DNA from: Salpingoeca rosetta | Lineage: Eukaryota; Opisthokonta; Choanoflagellata; Craspedida; Salpingoecidae | NCBI RefSeq assembly: GCF_000188695.1 | Contig: NW_004754925.1 | Location: forward strand, 1,331,700-1,344,199 | Reading direction: 5' to 3' | Length of the DNA stretch: 12,500 nt | Shown here: positions 1-11,015 of the stretch, in pieces | How positions within the stretch are numbered: the first letter of the stretch is position 1 | How the letters are laid out: the number at the start of each line of letters is the position of its first letter | Notes under the pieces: model-generated | What the model was told of the DNA's origin: nothing | Seen by the model: only the letters and a program-made list of their open reading frames with translations | The model's database searches: none | Translations under genes and position numbers: made by a program

Positions 1-954
1 TTCCTCCTCTTTGGCCGCGCGCTCGCGTTCAATTTGCTCGAGCCGCTTTGCCGCCTCTGCCGCTTTCTGTCATACGCACACGCACACGCACAGGCGCACG
101 CACACGCACGTACAAGTATACAAGGCAAACACGTGAGGCATGGGCTGGCTTGGCACCTTTCTTTGCGTGCGTGCGTGTGTGTATGTGTGTGTTTGTGCAA
201 GTGAGGCAAGATTGGGTGGTACGACATGCCTTCTCGGCGTCAACATCGTCCCAGATTACAGCCGTGGAGGCCCACTGAATGCGGGCCGGCTTCTTCTTCT
301 TGGCTTGCAACTTCCACAGGTCCTGCGTTGGTCGCACAGCCAGCGTTGCGTGAGCATACATGAAGAAGACAAGCACAGTACAGAACATAAGGTGGGGTGA
401 TACGATGAAACGTCGATATGAAAACATCCACACACACACACAGACAACAGCAATACGAACACAGTCACACACACAGCCACACACACAGCCACACACACAA
501 AACACACACACACACAACGCAGCACGCACACAACGCAGCACGCACGCACATACACACACACACACACACACACCGAATGCTCTCTGGACTTCCAGCGGCG
601 AATCTGCTCCTCACGCATGAGCTCAAAGAGAATCTCCCGCTGTGCACCAAACACGCAAACACATAAGCGCAGTGTCAAACCTGTGTGACGTGACCCTCCC
701 TCTCACGCACTCAAATATTATTTATGCTTGCACACATGATGGCGTCAGCACAACGACACGTGTCTTCGCGCACACTCACACTCACACGCGCACGCACAAA
801 AGCACGCCGTTCCTTCATCATGTCCTTCATGCCCTCTGCAACATCTTTTCCCAACCGAACACAACAGCAGTGGACGCACCTGATCCTTGGACAGTTCTTC
901 GAGGATCTCTGGATCCACGAACATGTCTTGCAACACAGTCTCGAGAAAAGACAT
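1..954 (-). CDS. SH2D4A/SH2D4B-like adaptor, N-terminal part (partial, 4 exons)
   Basis: Exons on the minus strand are 954-880, 639-574, 322-230 and 66-1, each a whole number of codons (25, 22, 31, 22), with the gene continuing past the left edge. The start is ATG at 954-952. The first two exons read MSFLETVLQDMFVDPEILEE, then LSKDQ joined to REILFELMREEQIRRW. This closely follows the known N-terminus of animal SH2D4A/SH2D4B, with its DP-LL-ELS-EQ and MREEQIRRWK signatures. Exon 3 (lysine-rich, then RIQWASTAVIWDDVD) matches the family's VHW...VWV stretch in position and character. Exon 4 is an Ala/Glu/Lys/Arg helix, probably coiled coil, as in the family's central region. Known members are cytoplasmic adaptors with a C-terminal SH2 domain binding phosphotyrosine; that domain lies outside the window, so the family call rests on the N-terminus only. 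The intron between exons 3 and 4 appears to use a GC donor. An unrelated protein sharing this N-terminal motif remains possible. Confidence 0.72.
429..572 (+). repeat. CA-rich microsatellite in SH2D4-like intron 2
   Basis: This is a long imperfect CA tract on the plus strand (TG in the sense of the gene) inside intron 573-323. It contains near-identical blocks of ACACACAGCC at about 470-500 and repeated CAACGCAGCACGCA units at about 515-550. The 5' splice site of exon 2 lies directly at its end (GTGTGTG), so the donor is embedded in the repeat. Confidence 0.85.
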
Positions 955-1388
955 GGCGCCGGTCGCAGTGGTTTCCCCCACGAAGAGCAACAGCAAACAC
1001 ACACCGGTGAAGACAATGACAAGCAAGCACAACAGCACTCTTCTCACTCAGCTCAGGGAGCAAGCGTTCCTTTGGCTTCGTGGCTTTTGTGGCTTTGTGG
1101 TGGTGTGTGTCCTGAATGCGCAGCTGGCTTGGTGTTGTTGTTGGTGTTGTCGAAGGACGCGCAAAAAGGGGGAGGAGGGAGAATTTATTTTATTTTTTTT
1201 ATTCTGCAACAGTAATTGTGCATCGAATCAAACCCATGTTATTTCCAAGCCTGTTTTATTTCCCGCAACACAACCACACACGTGCAAAGGACCACCACCC
1301 AAAAGACCAAGCTGCTCGCACGACAACCTACAGCCACAGCCACAGCCAGCGGAGCAAGTCTTCGTTGAACCAGCCAGCGAGCGTCGCC
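955..1388. promoter_or_regulatory. Divergent intergenic region between the SH2D4-like gene and RRP12
   Basis: The two start codons face away from each other with 434 bases between them, so this stretch must hold both 5' untranslated regions and probably a shared bidirectional promoter. I see no convincing TATA box or initiator. The only compositional landmarks are a purine-rich run followed by an A/T-rich tract at about 1165-1204 and CAGCCA repeats at about 1330-1350. No coding exon is supported here. Reading frames stay open upstream of both starts, but the open parts show no resemblance to either family. Confidence 0.5.
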
Positions 1389-2527
1389 ATGCCTGTCATG
1401 AACAAGCGTCGGCGGTGGACAGGGCCGTCCAGCCTTGTGAACCCCAAGAACACCAAACACCGCCAATCTGCGGCTGTTGCCTCTGGCAGGCAGCGCCCCA
1501 AGCGCAAGGGTGCCAAGTCCGGCGCCGGTGCCTTGACAAAAGCCGCTTTGGACGTGCATAACATGCAGCAAGGCGACAACACAACAGATGTCGAAGCAGA
1601 CATGAAGTCCATCGCAAGTGCGTCTTCTGTGTGTGCCTGTGTGCGTGTGTGTTTGCGCGCGCGCGCGTGTGTGTGCATGTGTGTATGCGTGCATGTGCGT
1701 GTGCGTGTATGTGTGTGTATGTGTGTGGTTGTTGTTGGTGTTGCTACTGACCCTGACTGATGGCTGATGCCTTGTTTGCTCGATGGATGATGCCTTGTTT
1801 GCTCGATGGCAACGAAAGGTGCCTGCCGGCATTCATTGCATGCATCGGAGTTCTGACCCACCTTCTCGATCGCCCTCCCCCTCCCCCTCTTCCCCTTTGT
1901 TTCGTTGCTGCGTGCGCGATTGTGCCCGACACAGCCACTGCGCTTGGAGAGCTTCCCGAGAACGAGATTGTGGAGACCATCTTCGCCCCTGTCAAGAAAG
2001 TGTGGAACTCCCAGAAGCCAGCCGATCTGGTGCGTACACGAGGCGCTGCTGATCTGCCATCTCCTCTCTGCCCGCGCATGCACCACTTGGTCGTCGTTTG
2101 TGCAGTTGTTCCTCCGTTTGCTCCAGTTCAAGAAAGTGTGATTGCTGTTTCAGTTTCTCATACGCCCTTTGCTCTTGTTCATGATGGTGGTGCTGTGGCA
2201 GGAGACGTGCGCCGTCTTTGCAGCCATCACAGAGAACATCCAGGCCAAGGAGCTGGGCGAGACGCCCGCCACATACTGGGCAGCGCTCATGTCCACGCTC
2301 GGCTCGCTGGTGGATCGCCCGTCGGAGAGCGATTCGGTCGGCGCCGTGCTCTACCTCCTCAGCCTCGTCTGCAAGGCGTACGTCTAGTTTCAACGACACG
2401 TTGATTGGAATCGAATGCATAACAGTGCACCACCACCCACCATACATACTTCACGCAAATCTCAATCCTTGCTCGCTGTATGCCCACTTCACGGGGCCTC
2501 TCCTCACGCTGTATGCGTGTCTCTTTG

Positions 2528-2559
<32 letters not shown>

Positions 2560-3065
2560 TGCACGTTGTATGCCCGTGGTGTGCAGTGTCCCGCGTGCCA
2601 TCTTGGGGAAGCGCCACGACACCGCTGTGGAGCTGCTGGCCAAAGTCATTGCCAACTTTGGCCACAACCCAGACCTCGGCAACCGCCCAGTCGTCAAGGT
2701 GCGGCGGCAGAGGACGTGTTGTGTGCTGAATGATAGCTTGTGTGTGTGTGTGTGTGTGTTGTGTTGTGTGTGTGTTGTGTTGTGTGTGTGTGTGAGTGTG
2801 TGTGAGTGTGTGTGTGTGTGTTGTGCAATTGCATTCGCTCGTGTTCGTGCACCTGTGCTTCAGCCATCGAGCCATATCAATCTCGACGATGTACACCTCA
2901 CGATGTCCTTGCCTTGCCTCGTTGCACCACTGCAGGGGATTGTGTGCATCAAGTTCCAGTTGCGCGCTGCGCCGAGTACGACGTGGAAGGACGCACGCAC
3001 ACGCGAGCTCGCACAGCAGCTCCTGCAGTTCACCACCGACGCCCGCCCAAAGGTTGTGCATGCGG

Positions 3066-3105
<40 letters not shown>

Positions 3106-3404
3106 GTTTGCATGCGGTTGTGCTTGTGTGTGTGTGTGTGTGTGTGTGCGTGCTTCGCTTCCTCCTCCTCATGATCATCATCGCCATCATCGTTGATACT
3201 TGTCATGCCACGACTGTGCACACCAGGTCCGCCACGCCGCCCAGATTGCCGTCACAGACATCCTCGAGCTCCACGCCCACAAGAAGACAACGTTTATGAA
3301 GTATGCACTCGTGTTTGTCCTTCTGCCGCTGTGCCGTTTGGTGGCCATGTCCTCTGCTTGGACTTTCGCATGCCTTCACAACACGCAAGCACAGCATCCT
3401 CTCA

Positions 3405-3450
<46 letters not shown>

Positions 3451-4014
3451 ACCACCACCACCACATCCCCAGGCTTGCTGCGTCGTTCTTCCTCGACCAG
3501 CTGAGTACGGGCAGGAAAACGGCTGACAAGAACGTGTTGTATGTGCTCGGCATCCTCAAGTCCACACTCTTCTTCTTCCCGCCTAACATGGTCTCAGGTG
3601 CGACACATACACGCACACACATGTACACGCACGCACACGCACACACACATATATATACACACACACATAGAAGCACACTTTGCAGTTGATCACGACCACA
3701 TCAGGATGCCCAACCTTTGACATGCACGGCCATACGCATACTCATCACATCATTGCTTTGTCGTTGTGTGACACCTCCGCCCTCCATTTATGTATGTGTG
3801 TGTGTGTGTGTGTGTGTGCAGAGCTGGCGCGGGCAATGGCCAACACGCTGCTGCTCGGAAACGCAGTTGCCACGACCACCTGCCTCAACGCTTTCACAGG
3901 TGTGTACATGTGTACACGTTTGTCTGGGGCTTTGGGTTGCCTTTGTATTCTTTCATTCCATTCGCCATGACGTGAAACGAGCTGTGATCGTACGCCCCTC
4001 ATCATCACCACCAC

Positions 4015-4076
<62 letters not shown>

Positions 4077-7000
4077 CCATCATCATCGCCATCCAGCGTT
4101 CTTTGCGTCGCCGCTGAGCCAGGAGCTGCCTGTGTCGACTGCAGTGGATGTGTACAAGAGCTTTGTGCCCAACTGCCCTGCTGTGAAGGATGTTGCGCCA
4201 CGCTGCACATGGAACACAACCGTCACCCGCGCCGCCGTCTGCATCGCACAGTACGCGCAACCCGCTTGCACACGCTTGCATTGTGTGTGTGTCTGTCTGT
4301 CTGTGTCTGTGTCTGTGTCTGTCTGTCTGTATGTGTGTGTGTGTCTGTCTGTCTGTATGTGTGTGTCTGTGTGGCTGCACGTGATAGTGGTCCCTTTGTG
4401 TGTGTAAGTCACGAACTCAACACTCCACACACACACACACACCATTCAACACGTTTCCTACAGGATGAGTGCACACGAGGGCGCGGCGGCCATCTCGGCC
4501 ACCACATCTTCTCTGCGCGAATGTCTGCAGGACCGATCAAAGGCGCTCATCTCAAGCGCAGCCGCTAACTTCAGGGTGCGTGACTGTGGCGGTGGCGGTG
4601 TAGTGTGATGACGGTGGTGGTGAAGACACAGTGACAGTGGTGGGATGACACGGTGAAGCATACTTGTGCTTCGTTGTATGCCCAATCATACCAGCATGCA
4701 CGCGCCCACAGCGTTTTCACCGCAAACCTTTGACTGCACGTCACACTCATTCGCCTTCATCGCACCAACGTCGTCGCACCAACATCCCACCATGCTCATA
4801 TGCTCCTGTGTTGCTGCTGCTTGTTGTGTCCACCAGACGCTGTTCCGTGTTGGCGTGAAGGCCATGCTGGACAAGGCCACCGAGGCAGACGCAGACGCCG
4901 TGCAGGGCTGCATTCAGTCCCTCATTCAGAAGATGGACGAGAGTACGTTGGATGCTCCGCCCGTGTACTCACTTGATTGCTCACTTGATGTTTTGCTTGC
5001 TTGCTCTGACTAACGCTCACACACGCGTGCACACGTACTGGCACCGTGCGCCTGATATGAGAGCTTCCAACCACACCTTCGTCATGAATCCGCCCTTCCC
5101 TCACCACCATCATCACCACCGCCACCGCCACTATGATGCTTGCGTGTGCAGGCCTGTCGTACCGGTTCCAGATTGCATTTGAGGAGGTGCTGCGCTGCAT
5201 CTCTGATCTCGTGGACGCCCTCGCCGCCTGCCGCATTGCCAACCTCGGCAGCCTCGTCAACTCCCTCGTCCAGGTCCGTTGGATTATCGTGGCAGTTGTA
5301 GTGTTGTTCGTGCAGTTGCACTTGCTGTGCTGGTGGTGGTGGTGGTGGTGGCCCGTTGACGTTGACGTTGTATGTGCAATACGTGAAAACGTGTGTGAAA
5401 GCCCCCCCTCCCCCAAATCACATCGCTCACACCAACCCTCGACCCCCCCCCCCATCTCATCGTGTGCGCAGCTGCACGAGACGCCTGGTGTGTCGTGCAA
5501 GGGCAATGTTGAGGACACCATCAAGCACTGCATTCGCTCCATCGGTGCAGAGGAATTCCTGAAGATCCTTCCTCTCAAGCTCGAAGAAGAGGTGACATGT
5601 CACGTTGTTTCGTATATGCTTGTGTGGGTTGGTGGTTGGTTGCGTGTATCTTCTCTCCTGTTTCATCGTCTCACTCTAATCACTGTTCCTGCCTCACTCC
5701 CTCACACACACACACACACACACGCACATACACACACAAACACCCAACGCCTTTGTGTTACAGGAGGAGCAAAGCGAGTTCCCTCGCGCGTGGCTGCTGC
5801 CACTGCTCAAGGACAACGTCGCAAACAACACCGTGAGTCACATGCACTGCTGCTGCTGCCATGCGTTGATATATTTCCATGTGTTTGTGCGCCGATAAAC
5901 ACGTGCACGCATGCGCGTATGCAAACGTGTGTATGCACACACTCACACACGTCCCTGCTCACTCACACACGTACACCCACAATCAACACTCGTGCATACA
6001 CACGCAACACACCAACACGCATGTGCATGCTCGATCAGATTGCGTTTTTCAGCCGGGAGCTGTTCCCGCTTGCCATGCGCATGTACAAGCGGAAGCAGGC
6101 GGCGAAGGAGGCTGGGCAGGCGCTTGCTGCAAAGACATACGACCAGCTCTACTTCCAGGTCTCACTGCACGTCCTCTGATAGCGGTGGTGGTGGTGGTGG
6201 TGGTGGTGATGGTGTTGTGTAGGGTGTGCGTGTGTGCGTGTGTGTGCGTGTGCGTGAGTGTGTGCGTGTGCGTGAGTGTGTGTGTGTTGGTTGCAAATGC
6301 CGCTGGACGTTGTTGAAGGTTGCCTTGAACATATTGGCCTCGCGCGTCTCGTATGCTCACACCACATCTCCCTGTGTCGCCTCCACTGTGTTCATATGTT
6401 GCCCAACAGCTGTGGCTGTTGCTTCCGTCCTTCTTCACCAACCCGAGCGACACAGCACAGACCTTCCCCACCTTTGCAAAGGTGCACACCGTCTTCATAC
6501 ATCAATTGTTCGCGTGCAATCAACCTGTGGTGGCTTCCACGTTACTCTTGTCGCCAGGCCCTCGCCATGATCTGCTTGCCTGCATGCATATGTGCATTTT
6601 GTATGATACTCAACTTGCCTGCATGTAATTTGCTTGGCACCGCTGTAGACGCTTGGCCTCGCCCTGCGCGACCACAACGATCTTCGCGGCGTCATCTGCA
6701 AGGCACTCGTCAACCTCATCACCACCCGAGGTCCGCACACGTGCGAATGCGCGCTTGTGTATGTGCGTGCATGTGTGTGCATGCACACATGCATGCATAT
6801 TTGTGTTTGTCTGTGTGTATGTATGTATGTATGTATGTATGTATGTATGTATGTATGTATGTATGTATGTGTATTTGCTTGTTTGCTTGTTTGTTTGTTT
6901 TTGTGTGTGTGTGTGCATGCACATGTGTGTATGTACATTCCGCCCGTCCCCCTGTCATGACAGTCCGAGCGAACTTGTAAACGTCACACCACACGTCTCA

Positions 7001-8190
7001 CCCCCCCCCCTTCTCTCTCTCTCTCAATAATCGTGCTCCCCTGCAGGCGAGGTGGAGGAGGATGCCAAGGCCATTGCGCAATACTCCCGCAACTTCATGC
7101 AGATCCTGCTGCGGTTGTATCTCGCCGAGCAAAGCACAGACAAGCGTGCCGCACTCAACAACACAATCACCGTCAGTTGCACGCTTTTGCACTTATTGGT
7201 TCGCATGCGAATACGTTCACGTGAATTGACACACTTTCTCGTGACTGTACCGCACCACAGTGTCAACCGCTTTCTCTCACACACACTCACACACACTCAC
7301 ACGCGCCCTCCACAACACACTCCTCTCCTTCCCCCTTCCCCCACTCCGCGTTGGTGGTGCCACGTGCTGCAGGCGTTCTTCGGCCTCATGTCGCCGGCGC
7401 AAAAGTCGCCGTATTTCGCGTCCGCACTCAAGCAGCTCCTCGAGGCCGACGAGACATCGGAGGTCCGCACCACCTGCCAAGCTCTGTGTGTGTGTGTGTG
7501 TGTCCATGTGTGTGTGTGTGTGTCCATGTGTGTGTGTGTGCTGATTGACATGCGTATGTTGCTGCTGGGAACATCGCTATTCACTGCATACCACTCTCAT
7601 CCTCTTCCCGCACGTCCTCCTCACATCACACCACACCAACCCCGCATCACCATCCCATCTCCAACAGCAATGCCTGCGCCTGCTTGACATCATCAACGCG
7701 CTTGTGCCGGACCTTGAGCAGCCGGAGCAGCTTGAACACCTCAAGAAGGTGCTCGTGTACTCCCTGCGTGACACTGTCTCGGAGAAGGTGCAGAAGCGTG
7801 GCTACCGCCTGCTGCTGTCCGTGTGCTCGGCATCCAGGCAGCCGCTCCGCCGGTTCTTCCTCGACAACCTCGAGCACCTCCAGGTACGTTGTTGCCGCTG
7901 ATGCGTCTGGCTGCGTGTGTTCCTTTGCGCTGTATTGTTCTGTTTCGTTGTTCGCTGGGCACTGGTCGTGGTGGTGTTGGTTGTTCTTCTGTGTTCCTTT
8001 GTTTGACTGCGTGCACGGCAAGTTTGCCCCCGCCCCCCACCCCTCACTCCGTGACCGCCACCATCACCACCACCATCACCACCACCATCACCACTATGCA
8101 GGGTGTGCTCAAGAACGCCGCGCTATCTGCCCGCCCCGGCTCCAAAGGCCTGCGCCTCAAGTGCATCCACTCCATTCTCTCAGAGACACC

Positions 8191-8238
<48 letters not shown>

Positions 8239-9137
8239 TGGGTGTGGGTGTGGGTGTGGGTGTGGGTGTGGGTGTGGGTGTGGGTGTGGGTGTGGGTGTG
8301 GGTGTGGGTGTGGGTGTGGGTGTGGGTGTGGGTGTGGGTGTGGGTGTGGGTGTGTGTGTGTGGGTGTGTGTTCTCGCTCATGTTTCTTCCCCTTGTTCTT
8401 CTTTCCTTTTCACTGCTCACACACCAACGGCCATCACTATCGTCGTCACCATCGCATGTGCAGCCGAGCCGGCTGAAGGCGACGGTTGATGAGTCGCTCG
8501 TGGAGGTGATGTTGGCGTCGAAGGAGGTCAACGAGGCGACGCGCGACGTCGCGTACGAGGTGCTCATCCTCATGTGCGAACTCGCCCTCGCGCACCAGGT
8601 CAGCACACGCGGCACTGCATGTGCACTGCATGTGGACTGGATGTTGGAACCTCTGCCTCTGTCGCTTGCTCGCGCTCTGCTTCCTGTATGAAGTTGTTCT
8701 TCGTGCAATGACCACCAATTCACCCACATTATGCTACCCCAACTCCCACCCGCTCTCACATCGCTCCTATTCACTCATCACCTTTGCAGGGCATGGAGGG
8801 ATGCGAGCTGACGATGGATGATCTGTTCCAGATGATCGTGGCCGGTCTGGCCGGCACCACGCCGCACATGATCAGCGCAACCGTCTCCTGCATCTCACGC
8901 GTCATCTTTGAGTTCAAGGAGGAGTTTAGCCAGCACTTGCTTGACCAGACGACAGCCATGCTTCTCCTCCTCCTCTCATCCCCATCACGTGAAGTCAACA
9001 AGGTCGGTACATGGGTGTGGCTGTGAATGGCTGTGTGCGAGAGTGCGTGTGTGTGTGTGTGTCTGTGTGTGTGTGTGTCTGTGTGTGTGTGTGTGTGCGT
9101 TTGCGTGTGCGTGCGTGCGAGAGACAGAGAGAGAGAG

Positions 9138-9175
<38 letters not shown>

Positions 9176-10976
9176 TGAGTGTGTTTGTGAGTGTCTGGGC
9201 GTGCGTGAGCTCTGCCAACTTGCTCCCGTTGTCCCTGTTGCAACAACACGTTCGTGTAGTCCACTGCTGACTTTACACGAGTACCGCTGCCTCGTTATTC
9301 CTCACACCTCGCATCTGCCCCCTTGCCCCCATCCCACCCCACACCAACCAGAGCGTGCTTGAGTATGTGTCAATGTGCATGTCGACGCTTCCCCACGACG
9401 AATTTGACAAGCACATGAAGAGCGTTGTTGAGGCCATCTTCAACATGCCCAAGGACCGCCGCCACCGCCACCACGACAAGATCAAAATCCTCCTTCGTCG
9501 CCTCGTGCGCCGCTACGGGTACGTGTGTGTGTGGGGGGGGGGACGGGGGAGAGGGAGTGTTGTGTGCCTCCCTCCACCGCTCAACAACGCATGCCTGACT
9601 GCTCGCATCGACCACCACCGCTCACGACCGCTCGCTGGCTTGCTGGCAGGTCTGACCGGCTGCTTGAGATTGTGCCGCCGCAGCACCACCGTCTCATCAC
9701 CAACATCCGCAAGGCCGAGAACCACCAGCGCAACAAGCAGGCGCGCATGAACGAGCAGGGCGACGACAAGCAGGACGCACAGGTGCAGTGGGCAATGTCT
9801 TGTTCGATGTGTGCAGTTGAATGTATGGTTGAAGGTGGAAATTTGTGTTTGTGGCTGTGTGTGTGTTGCGTGGATAGGAGAACGCGTGATTGCAGCCGCT
9901 GCGGCCTGTTGACTTGCTTGTGCTTTCCTCACTTTGCAATCATCCCTTTTTATGTATGTGTGTGTGTTCAGGGCGAGGGGCGTGTGCGCACAAAGCGCGG
10001 GAACCTGTCGTTCCAAGAGATTATGGACGATAAGGATTTTGTCGACGACGACGATGACGATGACAATGACGTCCAAGGTGCGGCATTGCTTGGGACCTTG
10101 GAGTGACAACGTTGCTGATGAGTCACGCTCACACGCACGCACACACGCACACACACAGCTGCTTTTTGTTGCATGCAAGCACACCATATCGCACGCGCAT
10201 GCACGCTTCAAACACATGCACTGACTCAAATCATACGCCTCACCTACACTCCATCACAAACACACACACGCATGTTTCATGCTGCTCTATGTTGCCCCTG
10301 CTCTTGCCGTGCTTGGTCTTGCTCTGCTTCTTTTGTTGATCTGCTCTTGTTGACAGAGTTTGATGCTCAGGGCAACTTGGTGCGCAAGGCGTCCACAGTC
10401 AAGACGTTCCTTCGCGACGATGCCGAGGTGCACCGCGCGCGCCTTGCCTTCGCTGTGCCATGTGCACGTGGTGCATGTGTACCCTCTCGTTGGCTGGTTT
10501 GCACGCATCACCAAAGTATTGCCAAGGGATGATTGTTCACCTCGGTTATCACGTTGTTCCATCCTAGCTAGATTGGTGTGCCCAATCTCACACGTAACTC
10601 ACACACATCACACAACACGCACACACACACACACACACATCACACAACACACACCACCACCACTGTGATCGCGGCTGCTGTGTTTGACGAAAACAGGACG
10701 ACACGCCACTGGACCTGATGGACCGTGGCATTCTCTCGAACATCACCTCAGATATCAAGGCTGCCTCCCGCCTCAAGTCAAAGGCATCAAAGAAGAAGGG
10801 CACAAAGGTTCGTACATGGCAGTGGTGGTCTACTTTGTGTGTGTGTGTGTGCATGTGCGTGTGTGTGTGTGTTATGTCTGTGTCAGCGTGATTGCGTGTC
10901 TGCACTTTGCACTTGTTCGCGACATGTGTTCACGTGTGCACCATCCCCTGTCCGTGTATGCATGTGTGCATCTGAA

Positions 10977-11015
<39 letters not shown>

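Larger units (their letters stand above)
1389..4250 (+). other. RRP12: RRP12 exons 1-9: basic N-terminus and N-terminal HEAT helices (residues 1-386)
   Basis: Exons: 1389-1617, 1935-2029, 2202-2377, 2587-2698, 2936-3052, 3227-3300, 3473-3597, 3822-3899, 4097-4250. The end phases (leftover bases) are 1, 0, 2, 0, 0, 2, 1, 1, 2 and each next exon restores the frame. Residues 1-60 are basic and low in complexity. From about residue 80 onward the chain is amphipathic helices with HEAT spacing: the [10 protein letters not shown] helix, the [10 protein letters not shown] helix, the [15 protein letters not shown] junction matching the human LLNLVLKRVP, and the family's ARPK/VRHAAQ motif split exactly by intron 5. 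Exon 8 encodes a small hydrophobic helix pair ending CLNAFT. Donor strength varies: exon 5 ends in GTTGTG, which is weak, yet the protein match across the junction is unambiguous. Confidence 0.92.
4464..7462 (+). other. RRP12: RRP12 exons 10-19: central NUC173 region (residues 387-726)
   Basis: Exons: 4464-4575, 4837-4942, 5152-5273, 5472-5591, 5764-5832, 6039-6158, 6410-6481, 6649-6730, 7047-7171, 7373-7462. By position and sequence this covers the NUC173 domain that defines the RRP12 family (roughly residues 400-610), followed by more HEAT helices. Clear family landmarks are [20 protein letters not shown], the helix ending in [55 protein letters not shown] and [13 protein letters not shown]. 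Exon 15 must start at the AG ending at 6038. A second AG at 6051-6052, preceded by a better pyrimidine tract, would delete 14 bases and break the frame. The shortest exons (69 and 72 bases) lie here. Confidence 0.92.
7668..9782 (+). other. RRP12: RRP12 exons 20-25: C-terminal HEAT block (residues 727-1044)
   Basis: Exons: 7668-7883, 8102-8191, 8464-8598, 8790-9002, 9352-9518, 9650-9782. These are the longest exons and the best conserved. Visible motifs are [74 protein letters not shown] and [16 protein letters not shown], each with a direct counterpart in human RRP12. Only intron 24 interrupts a codon (a glycine, after two bases). After about residue 1020 the chain turns highly charged, marking the end of the helical repeat solenoid. 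Confidence 0.93.

Noticed and set aside
418..666. Plus-strand His/Thr-rich frames (HTHTHT) as a small protein gene
   Set aside because: They are CA microsatellite translations inside an intron of the minus-strand gene.
1116..1388. N-terminal extension of RRP12 from an in-frame ATG at 1116
   Set aside because: The upstream residues are unlike RRP12, and the ATG at 1389 gives the expected basic start.
3953..4219. Minus-strand frame with a long poly-Asp run, and other frames with poly-Met or poly-Ser
   Set aside because: It is the CAT trinucleotide repeat read in different frames, antisense to RRP12 exons 8-9.
6558..6567. Possible micro-exon GCCCTCGCC after an AG between RRP12 exons 16 and 17
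   Set aside because: There is no usable donor after it, and direct joining of exons 16 and 17 gives TFAKTLGLAL, which aligns with the family without a gap.
7620..7680. ACACCACACCAACCCC and similar short direct repeats as a CRISPR-like or mobile-element end
   Set aside because: No regular repeat-spacer pattern, terminal inverted repeats or transposase; it is simple CA-rich intron sequence.
8234..8350. GGGTGT array as an interstitial telomere
   Set aside because: The unit differs from TTAGGG and similar known telomere repeats, and it grades directly into a TG microsatellite within an intron, so local repeat growth is simpler.
8103..8489. Open frames through intron 21 encoding runs of Val-Gly, Gly-Cys or Val-Trp repeats
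   Set aside because: They are translations of the GT and GGGTGT microsatellite; RRP12 homology stops at 8191 and resumes at 8464.
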